This document shows, piece by piece, positions 48,556 through 60,262 of a stretch of DNA of 64,000 nt. Source of the DNA: Rhynchonema sp. JSB1_4 (taxonomy: Eukaryota; Nematoda; Chromadorea; Monhysterida; Xyalidae); NCBI GenBank assembly GCA_030248065.1, contig JASAMV010004718.1, forward strand, positions 124,001 to 188,000, read 5' to 3'. Each line of letters opens with the position of its first letter. Positions within the stretch are counted from its first letter, which is position 1. The translations under genes and the position numbers were made by a program. The notes under the pieces were generated by a model. It had not been told where the DNA came from, made no database searches, and worked only from the letters and a program-made list of their open reading frames with translations.

Positions 48556-51500
48556 TCACACCGAACGACGCACAGCACCGAAATTCGAGTTCCACTTTAC
48601 TGTCCACACGTCGGATTCTTCTTTCCATTTGTCGTAGTTTTGTTCCAATTGTGTGAGTAGATGAGGCATATCACAGTAATCTGAAACATTATGTGGCCAT
48701 CATCAGAGATCACGGCGCTCAAAGTCAATGGAAGTTATTGTATTGGTGATTTTAGACATCTTTCGAAGCATCTGACAGTCCACCTTTGTTTCATAGAAAC
48801 GAATGTGAATCCAAGTATACCGACAATGACACCAACCTGACCAGCTGAGGAACATTTGTCTGACAAACATGTCAATGAATCCACATTGTGTACGTGGTAC
48901 AATACAAGTGTTGCGATCAAACGTCTCCATAGTCAGCGGTAGTTGCAGACGACGCTCTTCCGCGGTCTGGAAAACGTGGTGTTGCGAGGTTATGTACATG
49001 ACTCATCGTCATTGAAAGACCAGCAATTATTCAACTCATTCATAATGTCGGAAAAGCAACGAATTTTGTCCGCCGACCAGTTTACCTGTCTGAAATACTC
49101 CTCGACAATCCTAAACGCCCATTCCCTTGATATACGCCACGGTCTGGCTGGATTGCAGATGTCGGCACATTTGATCAACATGCGACACACCACCTGACTG
49201 GTGCACAGCTGCTGTGGTGTTGCGTCCAAGCTGCTGTCACCCTCGCCTGTCAGTGTGTCCTGCAATTGGGGGGTACGAATGGAAAGATTTCCTGTCTCCA
49301 AGCTAAGACCGAGGAACGTTTTCGTAGGCCTAAACCCCAAACACCATGGCATCCTCTCACGGGAATGTGTATTCGAAACAATACAATAGTGACAGTATTC
49401 TGACCAAAATTTTTAAAACTGGTCTATGTTACAATTGTATACCTGCCCCAAACGAAGCTGGGTTGCACTTTGTCTCTTCTTGCACGTGGTTTACATGCAA
49501 AGTATAGTGACGGTCAGCCCCAAGACATGAATACATGGCCAGCAGTGTCGCTACAGGTCGGGCGTGTCTGCGACTTGACCCCTTCAACCCCACCAGCAGA
49601 ATCGTTCAATGAGTATACTTCCATGACAGCACACCTGATCATTGAGCACGCACTGTTGGAATTTCGTCAAGTAGACAAAGTGTTTCCTCATGTCCGTGGC
49701 GAGCACAATGTCGATGATCGCTTTTCGCAGCGCCGCGTATTCGACGGGGTCGAGGTTGGCAAGAATGTTGATGTTGGGTTGATTGAGCATCATTTGGAAC
49801 GCTAACGCAACGTGGTGATTCTCGAGCACCGATCTGTGATTTGATTGTACGTATTCATTGATTGACAAAGATGACCATGTGATCCAACCAAACGCACATG
49901 TCATTGTAGAGCACGGCCAGACTGTGTTGCGAGTTGACCAGATACGCATTGCCGAATCCGGGATGATCCAAATCGTGCACCACTGCTGCGATCAATGCCG
50001 CCACAGCGTAATGGTACTCGACGTCACGCTGTATAATTGGGATGCTGATGTTTCACACCAAAGTGGTTCCAGTCCTGATCCGAGGTCAAACCCAATCATA
50101 CACATGTCTGTCTGATTCAAATTGTTGGGGTGGACAATGCTCTGGATTGACAGACTGACCTGCACCCTTTCATTGGCCAAGTAGTACGCCGTGGCTTGTA
50201 GCACATCCGCAGCATGTGTGGCGTTGTGATAGGGATTCTCCGAGTGATATGCTTGTTCGATGCTGTGCAACCACAGTCGCGCCCTGCTCACGTCGCAACG
50301 AAGGTATTCGCACACTTTCCACTTGTCAAACACTTTCAGGCCGAGGTACATCAATGGTCTGCAAATCGGCGGACTTTGATCAGCTCTGACAGCTTTATTA
50401 CACTGTCGATGGGTATGATAACAAGGGTGACATGGCAGATTGCATGAGAACTATTGGGCCTTTTTTCAGTGTCTAGCACTAGCTTCTCCAAAAATATTAC
50501 AGATATTTCGGCTATAAACAAAACAAAAATGGTAGAGAAAACTATTGCCCGAAGTACTTTTTCAACGATATTCTTTCCAGCTCAAGCACATCGTAATCCC
50601 AATTATCGACCCCCTTCAAATGCGTCTCAATTTCAGCTGTACATTCTTTGACTGAGTGTGTCACTGATTGACGTTTCATCAGACGCATGGCTTCCGACAC
50701 GGACTTTTTGCGATCTTTCCAGACCGGGGGCTGAAACAACAGGTAGCGATTGGCGCAAAGCTGTACATTCGGTTAACTGGTTGACGGTACGAAGAAGGCA
50801 TTAATGAAATAAGTCATCGAAGGGCATGGCAACAGGTTTCTAGACCCAGATGCACTATAAAGTCTTCTTTGTTCAAATGCCAAGTGCCCGAAAAGGTATC
50901 CAATGTGGACAAGACTGTAGCCAACACAATCGATGACATACCTGCACCAATCCATCCAAAAAGTCAGTCACGATCCTCGTCTGTTCATTCGTTGATCGAT
51001 TGTGATGAATTTGACTGAGATTCGGCTGATATAAATCCGAACTCGACAGAATACGAAGTGCTTCACGTATCGGTCGCATCACCTCGCCACCACCGTCCAA
51101 CAGATTGCATTGATTGAGAGACTCGCGCAGAAGGGACATGATCTGTGATATGCTTGTATAAGTAATAGAAGAGAAAACACAAAAAGAAAGAGAAAACATC
51201 ACGTACTTCAATAATTGGCGCTTCACTCAGTCCCGACGTGTTCGACATCGCACGTGCACAAGCACTACCCGTACTGCGTGTCCGGTCTTTGGCAAATTTG
51301 TCTGCAACCAACTTGGCTAAACCCGAGCAATAACCTGATCTGAATGAAAAAACTAACGAGCTTTCTCTTTCGAAGAACTGTGCTGCAGGTGACGCATGTA
51401 AAGGAACTGTTCACATTGGCTAAAAAATTACAACCATTATCTAAAAGTATTCTCAAATGTGCATTGCAGCAACAAAACAACCAAGGAAAACAGCTGCGCA

Positions 51501-53161
51501 CACATACCCGTTTGATGGCACAACATTGTGTCCAATATTTGGCACGGGTATACACGGACATGGAGTCAGGTCACGGACGGGGGAGACCGCGGTCGGGGCA
51601 CTCGTCGACATCTGCATTCCGCCCGCCACTGCGTTGTCGTTGTGCAACTGCAAAGGCATACGGCACATAGACATCTTGGCGTTGGCTTCATTTTTCAGTT
51701 TCGTTTCTGAAGTGCCACAAATTTATACCTTTGCGTTCGACACCTTCCTGCATTCAGCATGTTCATTCATTTGCGCGCATCGAGTCGCCATCAGTTCATC
51801 ACGACTGCAGCCACTCGTGTTCTCGTAAGCTCGGTTCACGTACTGCAAGAAGCGCGCAAAGTTCGTGCTTTGTCCGACCACGAGCTCACGAGAAGCGTTT
51901 TTAAAGCTGTTTTGGCCAGGAATTTGCGCACCGAGGTGGAGAGCGTGCTTTTACAAAATGCATGCGTTTCTGCTTCTTTTGTTTTCCAAACATTTCGAAA
52001 CGTGGAAGCGGAACCGGATTGGATCTGGCCAAGCCGGATTCAAAAAAAGCAGTGTTTTTGGACGAAAGTGCGAATGCGATGAGTCAAACTGTTGAACTCA
52101 ACAACGCACCTGTACGTTATGCGAACTGTCGGTGATCTGCACGGGCATTTCATCAGCGTGTTCCAACGCAGTGAACAGAGCAGCAGACGCGCGGACGCGC
52201 ACTTGCAGACGCCAGACAACTTCGAGCATGCGGAGCGTTTCGGATACACTGCACGCCACTGCTGGCATCACCTGTCAATGCGTGCGTAACAGTATAAAGT
52301 CATTTGACGTCCGCGCAGCTAATCGCTTGTTTCTGGTCACATAAAGGGCTACCGTTATGTACCTGACAGACTCCGTACTCGGTGAACGCAGTGAGTTGTT
52401 TCTCATCGATGTTGCGATCGGTGGCCACCACAAACACCGTCTCGTCATTCTCAACCAGTGACTCAGTCAACTTTCTGAAAAACAAATGAAGTCCTATAAA
52501 CATTTCTCACAAAAATTTCAGTGATCCGAACTTGTTGAACAGAGCTCAAATAAGATTCCAGTTCTGTTCCCATCCCGTTCCAGTTCTTTAACTCGCACAA
52601 AGACAGCAATCCGAAACGCACTTGACCAACAGCATCGGATCGTAGTTATGTTTGTGTTTACGTGCATCGATCATCACCAGATTGGGTCGTGTCTGTTGTA
52701 TGATGTGCTGCGCCTCCTCCATGTTGCGACACGTGCTGCTTTGCCAATGGAACTGCCACAACTGTGTCTCGAACATCGCGCTCACACTGTCGTGCACGGC
52801 TGACACCAGTAGCGCCTGCATTGCATGCAATAGTGGCTGTTGCGCCGAAAGTGTAGGTGGATGAAGGCTGTGTATACATGTCAGAAAAACGTACACGTAG
52901 CCAAGTCAAGATTACTTATTGGCAGGACTGCTCCTTAGCTATGATGTTTCAAAGAATAAATTCGATTGCTGTATCTGATACGTGTAGGTATGCACTACCG
53001 TGTATGGAGATATGCTTGAATCGGCTGAAGCCAACCAAAATGTACAAATTGCAGCAACGCACCGTTTTATGCGTCGGTTTCAGCCTCATGGGGCCGAAAG
53101 GTATGGTCGAAGTGACTGGAGGTCGGGCAGATGCCAGCAGTGGACTCAGATCCGCCATTCT
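48556..53161 (-). CDS. cAMP-specific phosphodiesterase, PDE8 family
   Basis: Hydrolyses cAMP to AMP in the cytosol. Sixteen exons: 53063-53161, 52622-52836, 52363-52474, 52110-52271, 51729-51842, 51508-51674, 51358-51377, 51207-51301, 50942-51142, 50558-50730, 50160-50358, 49898-50028, 49635-49833, 49086-49259, 48837-48966, 48556-48680; phases agree throughout and give about 771 aa. Order: PFGPMRL near the N-terminus as in PDE8A/B; a response-regulator-like domain ([21 protein letters not shown]); a PAS domain ([31 protein letters not shown]); the linker LSEAPIIE; then the catalytic domain with [49 protein letters not shown] and [13 protein letters not shown], keeping the metal-binding His/Asp set. 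It ends [13 protein letters not shown]. One exon is only 20 nt and its placement rests on phase. The ATG at 53158 may not be the true start: the frame is open to a good acceptor just before it, so a 5' exon upstream is likely (56669-56896 is one candidate). Confidence 0.93.
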
Positions 53162-55623
53162 CTGCAACAAATATTCGCAATCATCATTTGTACATACATT
53201 GTTTTCAGTTTGTGCAACGCTCTGACCTTCTGTGTCATTAACTGAAAGCCTAGAACGATAAGGTATGCATGTAGTATGTTAATGACTTAGACACAAATGT
53301 TTGAAATTAATGGCCTGAATGTCACAAATTAGACAACTCGGTGACATAACGATACACATTTTAAACAGTATGCCCACATACATCGTCACCCTTTATTTAT
53401 GTCCATCGACAGGTATAAAAGGACAGATCCAATATCTGAGCGCAAATTAAAGAATAGCAGACGTAAAATATGCCCGGCGGTGCTTTCCCACAGCAGAAGA
53501 TGGAAAAATGGGAAAAAGTGAAAGTCGACTTGTGGTGGAAGGTGCAATATACAGAACGTGGCCGTCATTGAGACTCGTGCCAAATTATATTAGCTGATAA
53601 ACAACACAACGGCAATATGATATGATAACAACAAGTACTTGATCAACTATGTCAGACATGTCTACCTAACCCAATATGTATTACATGTAATACGCCAATG
53701 TATGCGGAGGCGGAAGTCCCCAGCTTGAGGAAAACGCAGAAAACAGTCTGCTGACGAGAGTCTGGTAATACAAGCGTAACAACAATCGCAGTATCGCTTC
53801 CATAATGTAGTATACAATGCACCAATCTATCTATCCTCTGACAGTACCTCATGGGATTCTTTTTCAGACATTTCAGCAATCTCTAAATTTCTGGGTTTTT
53901 TTTCAAACTCATTGCCGGATCCGTAAAACGCATAAACCGTATGCATGACATTAGTAGCTATGTGTGTACATATATGGACATGTGGTGACCGACAGTCAGC
54001 TGAGCAGCCTGCATGTGGCAGATGTTTCACATGCGCATTGGGATCAAACAAAAAAGGGACTTTGATGAAGTAAATCGGTGGCTATACATACATTGGGTCC
54101 ACAGCCATCAAATCAATATTATCGAAACAAAGGAGACATGTGGAAAGAAAGCCAACAAAGTGCAACGCGGATGCAATGCGGCTTCGATGGATTACAAGTC
54201 CCGAGTGCACTAATTAGCCCTCCATATGTGCTAGTTCGGCAGCAGCTGCTTTGACTCTTCCTTCATTGCGATACAGCCTTTGCTCCACAGCGGCGTACCT
54301 AGATCCAAACCCAGGAGTGTTGTGGATGAAACAAACAATTTTTAACGCTTAATTCTCCTATGAAAACTCATTTTTATCTAGTGCTTGTTCAAAAATAACT
54401 AATGCACATAGGAAGATGAAGGCGCGCGCAGCTCGCTAAAATTTGGAACACATCGGAATGGAATTTCTGACCGGCGGAACCTACTACTGTATATCTAACG
54501 CGCGAAGCGCGCAGTTTTTCTTACATTTCAAGTGTATCACAATGAAGACGCCACGATTTAGGGGCTTTTGTTCCTTCTTTGGAATGGCGCAAGCGGAGTG
54601 CAGGGTTCCCGTGTTGCTCCCATGCTTCTTCCCATCCCAACACAAAGAGTAGCTTCTATAACGCTATGTCTCAGCATCAACATCACGAAAGATGTAATCC
54701 CCCAAGCAGCATAGCCTTGCATCATCTGCTTACAACAGTATAGCGTGCGTGATAGACTTCGATTAAGTTTTTATCCGCGCGTAAAATATGTTGGCCAGAT
54801 TTAGCAATCAATGTTGCATTTGACCGTGCTGCCTGCAACGTAACCGGGGGTATAAACACAGTGGAAGGCAAGGTATACTATCAATATATGAAGCATCACA
54901 CCTTGGATTGTGCAAAGAATCAGTGCGAAAATACAATGATCGGAAAGATACGATTAAGTCGCGGCCGCGGGATCATGTGGAATGGTCTTTTTTGAGATTT
55001 ATCTGGAAACTAAAAATTTATCCTTAATTCTTTTAATTGGGATCCTGTGCCGAATGAACGAAACTTTGCGTGGCACTTTTAGATCTGTAAACGGAGTTCT
55101 AATGCCCATAGTTTGCAATTTAAATGCATGCTTTGGCGTTCTGAGTGCAAGCATATCCTTGTGATTATTTGACAGAGACGGGCTAGCCAACGGAGCTTAT
55201 TCGGAAACCTGCCACATTGTAAACCTGGGGCTTATTCGGGGGGGGGGGTTATGGAATTTTTCCGGTACGTTGTTCATAGTCATAAATTGGATTACGCAAC
55301 CTGCATGCACAAAAGTATGAACGGTGTTCACTTGAAGCGCTCCACCAAATACAAATCTAAGATATAAAATTGGTTCTGTAGAGCAAGGAAAACCTATTCA
55401 ATTGAGCTGTACAAAACTGGGTACTGTGAGCATTGCATTCGAACACAGGAGTACTGAACGTTAACTGTGTATAGTCCAACCACTGCTCATGAGACGCTGG
55501 TTGCAGTTCCACGAGTGTTTCGATACATTTCGAAAACAATAGAAAGAGAGATTGGATATGTTTATGCGTTGTCGGTTTCTCGTTCTTCTGTTTTCCAAAA
55601 CTTTCGAAAGGTATGGAACCGTA

Positions 55624-55937
55624 AGGCTGTGAGCAGATAAACGCGGAATGCGGAAATTGGTCAGCAGATAAACGCGGAATGGCAGATTTCTGCATTCCGC
55701 ATTCCGCGTTTATCTGCTCACCTTTGCGAAATGGTGCGTGCTTGGGTGACGATGACAACTTCCAGCGTGCTGACCTCAAAGCTCAAAATGTTGCGTGTTA
55801 ACGCAAACATGAACTGAGAGGTTTGACCAAAAGCATAAATTTATTTGCAGAGATGCAGAATTACGCAAAGGTGAGCAGATAAACGCGGAATGCGGAATGC
55901 AGATATCTGCCATTCCGCGTTTATCTGCTCACAGCCT
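55624..55937. mobile_element. Composite inverted-repeat element (GGCTGTGAGCAG ends)
   Basis: The outer arms start GGCTGTGAGCAGATAAACGC and the element is flanked by TAA on both sides (55622-55624, 55937-55939), as in PIF/Harbinger-type elements. The word GAGCAGATAAACGCGGAATG occurs several times in alternating orientation, with inner ends reading GCAAAGGTGAGCAG. The layout looks like one palindromic unit split by, or nested with, another. The 140-codon frame on the minus strand over it is not a gene. Confidence 0.75.
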
Positions 55938-56292
55938 AACCGGCGTCTCATGAGCTGGTGTTTGAACTATACATAGCTTTTCCAACCAGGAAACGAAATG
56001 TTCAAAAAAAACAGCAGACGGTTTCCAGTCACACAGTAAATGCCAAGTTGGGACTCGTAGAGCTGACCCCAATGGAGTTGAGCAATTGTTCAGAGTTGAC
56101 CTATCAGTAGGGCAAGTGAACCTGGGTGTGCCCAGGAAGTGCAGGCCTAAAGAATAGGCTCCGTGTTCAATTTAAGCCAAATTGCAGATTTACATCATAT
56201 ATTCTGAAGAACAAAGTCGAAGCCATCATTGGGCAAAGGCTTCGCTAGTGACACCGAGTTGAGATTGAGATACAGTTCCAGGTGCAATTCTA

Positions 56293-56457
56293 GGCTGAAA
56301 GTTGAAGTCGCGTGCACGCGCGTGCACGTAACTTCCTAGTACTAAACATAGACAGCGCACGCGCAAAACTTCGCGTGCACGAGTGTGCACGCGCGTGACT
56401 TTTGCCTATACTTTGCACTGTTTCGCACGCGCGTGCACGCGACTTCAACTTTCAGCC
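56293..56457. mobile_element. Short MITE with about 35-bp terminal inverted repeats
   Basis: The left end GGCTGAAAGTTGAAGTCGCG is mirrored exactly at the right end, and TA flanks both sides (56291-56292, 56458-56459). The interior is built of GCACGCGCGTGC self-complementary words. At 165 bp it cannot code for protein. Confidence 0.88.
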
Positions 56458-56668
56458 TAGAATTACACCCGGTACTGTATGTTACCATACATATACGAGT
56501 AGGCTATGCCATGAGAACTTGTTTGGCACATGGGTAAATGTATAGGTATGTAGAATACAATGTCGGTAAACTGTCTGATATTATTGGAGGTCGACATTGT
56601 GCAGTTTACTGACAAAACTGTTTGCCATCGACAATCAAGTGTAACCCATTGCAATGACAAGTGCATAC

Positions 56669-56896
56669 CTGACTGGTCGGTCCATCGATGATGGCTTCGT
56701 AGGCCTCGGTTAGTTCTGATCGTGAGAATGGTCCCACTCGACACACACAGCAGCAAAGGTCGATTTTCATTTTTGGTACGAATTTCTTGCAATAATCGAA
56801 GAACATCAGCTTGTAGGTGCGGAATGACCGCTGTTCTGGCTGGGTGTCGGCGTTTGTTTGTTGAGAGTCTGAGCCACAAATGGCGAGCGCGCTTGA
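56669..56896 (-). CDS. Unassigned protein-coding exon, Cys-rich
   Basis: An open segment of 76 codons between a good acceptor (GTTTTGCCGCAG) and donor (CAG|GTATGC), phase 0 at both ends. Its product reads SFRTYKLMFFDYCKKF, MKIDLCCCVCRVG and FSRSELTEAYEAIIDG, with protein-like composition and a cluster of cysteines. I do not recognise the family. It is phase-compatible with the PDE8 exon at 53063-53161, 3.5 kb downstream on the same strand, and could be an upstream PDE8 exon, though known PDE8 N-termini do not resemble it. Otherwise it belongs to another gene extending right. Confidence 0.5.
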
Positions 56897-59876
56897 CTGC
56901 GGCAAAACGGAAATAATTACAGTGTAGACAGTTCTGCGCGTGTCAGTTGGTCGATGTTCCAGTGCTGGTCATTTGATCTGCGTACCTATTTTCTCTTCGC
57001 AATTATTCAAATTGGGCGGCGCACATGCAGATGCACAAATTGTTCTCTTTCGATGTGAGCCTTCTCTGCCGAATATCTGATTATTGCGGATATATACAAA
57101 GGTGCACAGTGTGTGCGTGCGTGTGGCTGGAAATAAAAAGTATGTAAGACAGTCAAAAACGAGCTTTTCGCAAAGAAACCTATCCGTCTTCTTCCTCGAC
57201 CTGCGGGTTCTTTCGCAATATTGTATTTATCAGGTACCAAATATACATACACATGTTACGAAAACATGCATTAGTAGATATAACAATGTAATTTTTGTAC
57301 CAAAGAACACATTTATGTAGTTGTGCATCGTCGACCCAATATTAAATAGTCACAGATCAAGCGTGATTGAGTTTCCCAGTCTTGTGCTTGCCTTGTACAT
57401 ACATATTGTCCCAGGAATTGGCGGCTCGACAGAGCGAAAAAAACTGCTTTTTGACCAAAAGAACCACCCACGTTGCGATGGGCTGTGACGTGCGCACGTC
57501 AATACCGTTCGTCACTTGTGTACCGCACCCTGCACGGGCAAGGTCTCTTCCAGAGTACCGTGAATTGACGGTATACGCAATTAAATACCCTGTTAGAATT
57601 GCAAGGTCTCATATTTTCGGCTGATGAATAGATAAAAGAATAAAGTGCAACGTATATGCGCAGTTTTTACGATGAATGCAGCCTTCTCTCCTCCAACACT
57701 TATTAAAAGAACCTGCACGAGGACATGTGACCACCCAGTGCACCAGTATGTCGCAGAGCACCTGTCACTGACGCGTGACCACACATTGAGCCTGTATTTG
57801 CGAAGTATACAGAATGTAGCAGCATCAAAGTTTCATGAAAAAAGTACCTTTCATGAAAAAAGCACAAACAGAGGCACACAATTCTATTCGAAAGCTGACC
57901 GCGACCGCACCACGCAACAAGCACTGTACAAGCTGCGGAGGAATGTATAGAAATTAGGCACCATCAAATCAAGTTCAGCATTCAGATCCAGATGAGACGC
58001 TGCACTTGACTTGGCGCACCCAAGACTGACTTTCGTATCTAATAAGTCAACGCCCGCTGTCACTGACGCCGACGCGGGTGCTTTTTGGCGTAAAGATATG
58101 GCTTGCCCCCTACTGTCATGTCAACACATGCATTGCAGCGAGTGACAATTAGAAAACAGGATGTTGCTCGCCTGCGGAATTTCGGTCCATCTTCGTAGCA
58201 TTGTGATTAAGGTACATAATGTTGGGTACCGCATATAATGTAATCGAATTTTATGTGGTGCCTATGTTTTTTGAAAATCGGCCATAAGGAACACGCGTAA
58301 ACAGAGGGCTCGGGCGCTTTTATCTTTTCTGCACAAGGTGACATGTCAACTGCGTTTTTTTCAGTTGAGGACTTAACTTTTATCCTGTTGATCGGAAGAG
58401 AAAGAGTAGACTAAATCACGATTTCTACCTACCTGCCGTTAGTCAGATCAACGCGCAAAATTGTACTCAACAAAATACAGCGTGGGTACTGGGCAACGGC
58501 GCTAACAAACACGCGCGTGAGGGAACTGTGCAGACATCTGGTCAGATCGCGAAAACTTTGCTTGCTCACGACGGCATATGTATGTACGCGCACAGCTTAT
58601 GCGTCTGGAACTAATAGGGCCGCGCACCTGAAAGCATTATACAGTAGCGCTACCGTGGCAGTGTTATGTGGACAATATGCCCATGTAACGCACATTACCA
58701 GCATAAATCAGCTCACTTACGCTGGGCCGGACTGCCTGCCTGGCATCACTTGGCCGAAGGTGTGCGCCTAATGGGGACACACATGCATACAGCAGCACAC
58801 GACGTGGCACATGTACAGCAACAACGTAGACTTGTGTGCACTTCTTATTTTTCCTTACGTGCGGTAAAACATATACAGACAGACAGACAGCTAACGGGCG
58901 GGGTGCGTGCCGCAGTTAAACAAAGTTGTGTACCACGAGAGCGTGCACATGCTGTAGTAGTACTACAAGCATTTCTGACGAACGGGTAGGTACAGATGTG
59001 TTACTATGAGTGCATGTGTAGTACCTAACGTATGTTTTCATATAGAGCCCCGAGAGCTATATTCGAAAGAGTGCAAAAATCGGAATTTTTGATCCAAACA
59101 TTTGAGTCGAACTTTTGGAAACATGTCGATAGGGCGGTTTTGAAACTTCATAACATATTGCAACTATATTACCGAATGTCATAGCAGCTGGTTTGTATGA
59201 ATTCCAATGCAGGGCCTTGTCAAACATTTGAGCATAAAACCTCGCAAATTACCGATTTGCAACCAGTGTGGGGATCAATGATCACACGAATAAGCAGAAA
59301 CGCTTCATTCGAATCAGGGCCATCAGGGGTCTATTCGGAAACGTTTTCAAATAAAGGCCTTGGGGCTCTATTTAGGGGGCCTATATGAAAAATACGGATA
59401 GTGGCTGCCAGTGACGAATTCATGCCTTGCGGCTGCCGAGAGCGCTCACAGAGACACCACGAGACGAGTGATGTGCTTTGTTGTGCGCACATGTGTGACC
59501 ATATGCCCGCTATTGATTGGTTTTCCGCTTTGGCGTCCGCTTTTTGCAAGTTTAGCTGACGTCGATTCTCGGCATCAGAAATGTCACGACAAAACAAATC
59601 ACCGCCACGACACGTCACTACGTCTGGTGTGATGTTTCAAGAAACGCACCGTGAAAACGACACGTGCGTGTGCGTGACATCAGCCATATTTGTGGGGGAT
59701 GACAACCATGTGGAAAGTTTCGAATGTACACAAACAGGCGCACGTGAATTACGAACAGAGCAGCATCACGCTGCTGTGACGTCATGCTGCAGACGCATGG
59801 GGAACTGGTCGAAGCTTTCATCCACACTTATACAGTGAATTTTTGGTGGGCTGAGAGATACCTTGCAAGATTAGTA

Positions 59877-60262
59877 AGGGCGGACTTAGGTTGAACACGG
59901 AAACCGGAACACGGAAATATTTCCGTGTTCCGTGTTCCGTGAATATTTTTGAGAATCACGGAACACGGAAATATTTCCGTGCCACGGAACACGGAAATGC
60001 TTCAGGCACGCAAACGGTGCTTTGGCGGTGGTGATGACAAAAGCCAGCGTGTTGACGTCAAAAGCCCGAGTGTTGACGCAAACAGCAACTACTGGCACGG
60101 AAATATTTCCGTGTTCCGTGAATATAAAAAAAATCGCGGAACACGGAAACCGGAAATATTTCCGTGACACGGAAATATTTCCGTGCACGGAAATCCATGA
60201 AACTGGCTTGTATGTAAATTATTTCCGTGTTCCGGTTTCCGTGTTCAACCTAAGTCCGCCCT
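59877..60262. mobile_element. MITE, AGGGCGGAC family, copy 2
   Basis: A 386-bp element with ends AGGGCGGACTTAGGTTGAA and TA on both sides (59875-59876, 60263-60264). Apart from the ends, the interior consists of many copies of CACGGAAATATTTCCGTG and shorter forms, each self-complementary. It shares its ends with the element at 23974-24373, whose interior uses CCGGAA words. Confidence 0.88.

Larger units (their letters stand above)
53162..56668. other. Intergenic or long 5' intron of PDE8, with MITEs
   Basis: If the exon at 56669-56896 belongs to PDE8, this is its first long intron. It holds two well-defined inverted-repeat elements (55624-55937, 56293-56457). 53618-53627 has a variant of the CATGATAACA word and 54021-54029 a GATGTTTCA word. 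No other exon was recognised. Confidence 0.4.

Noticed and set aside
55357..55779. 140-codon frame, minus strand
   Set aside because: About a third lies inside the inverted-repeat element at 55624-55937 and the rest resembles nothing.
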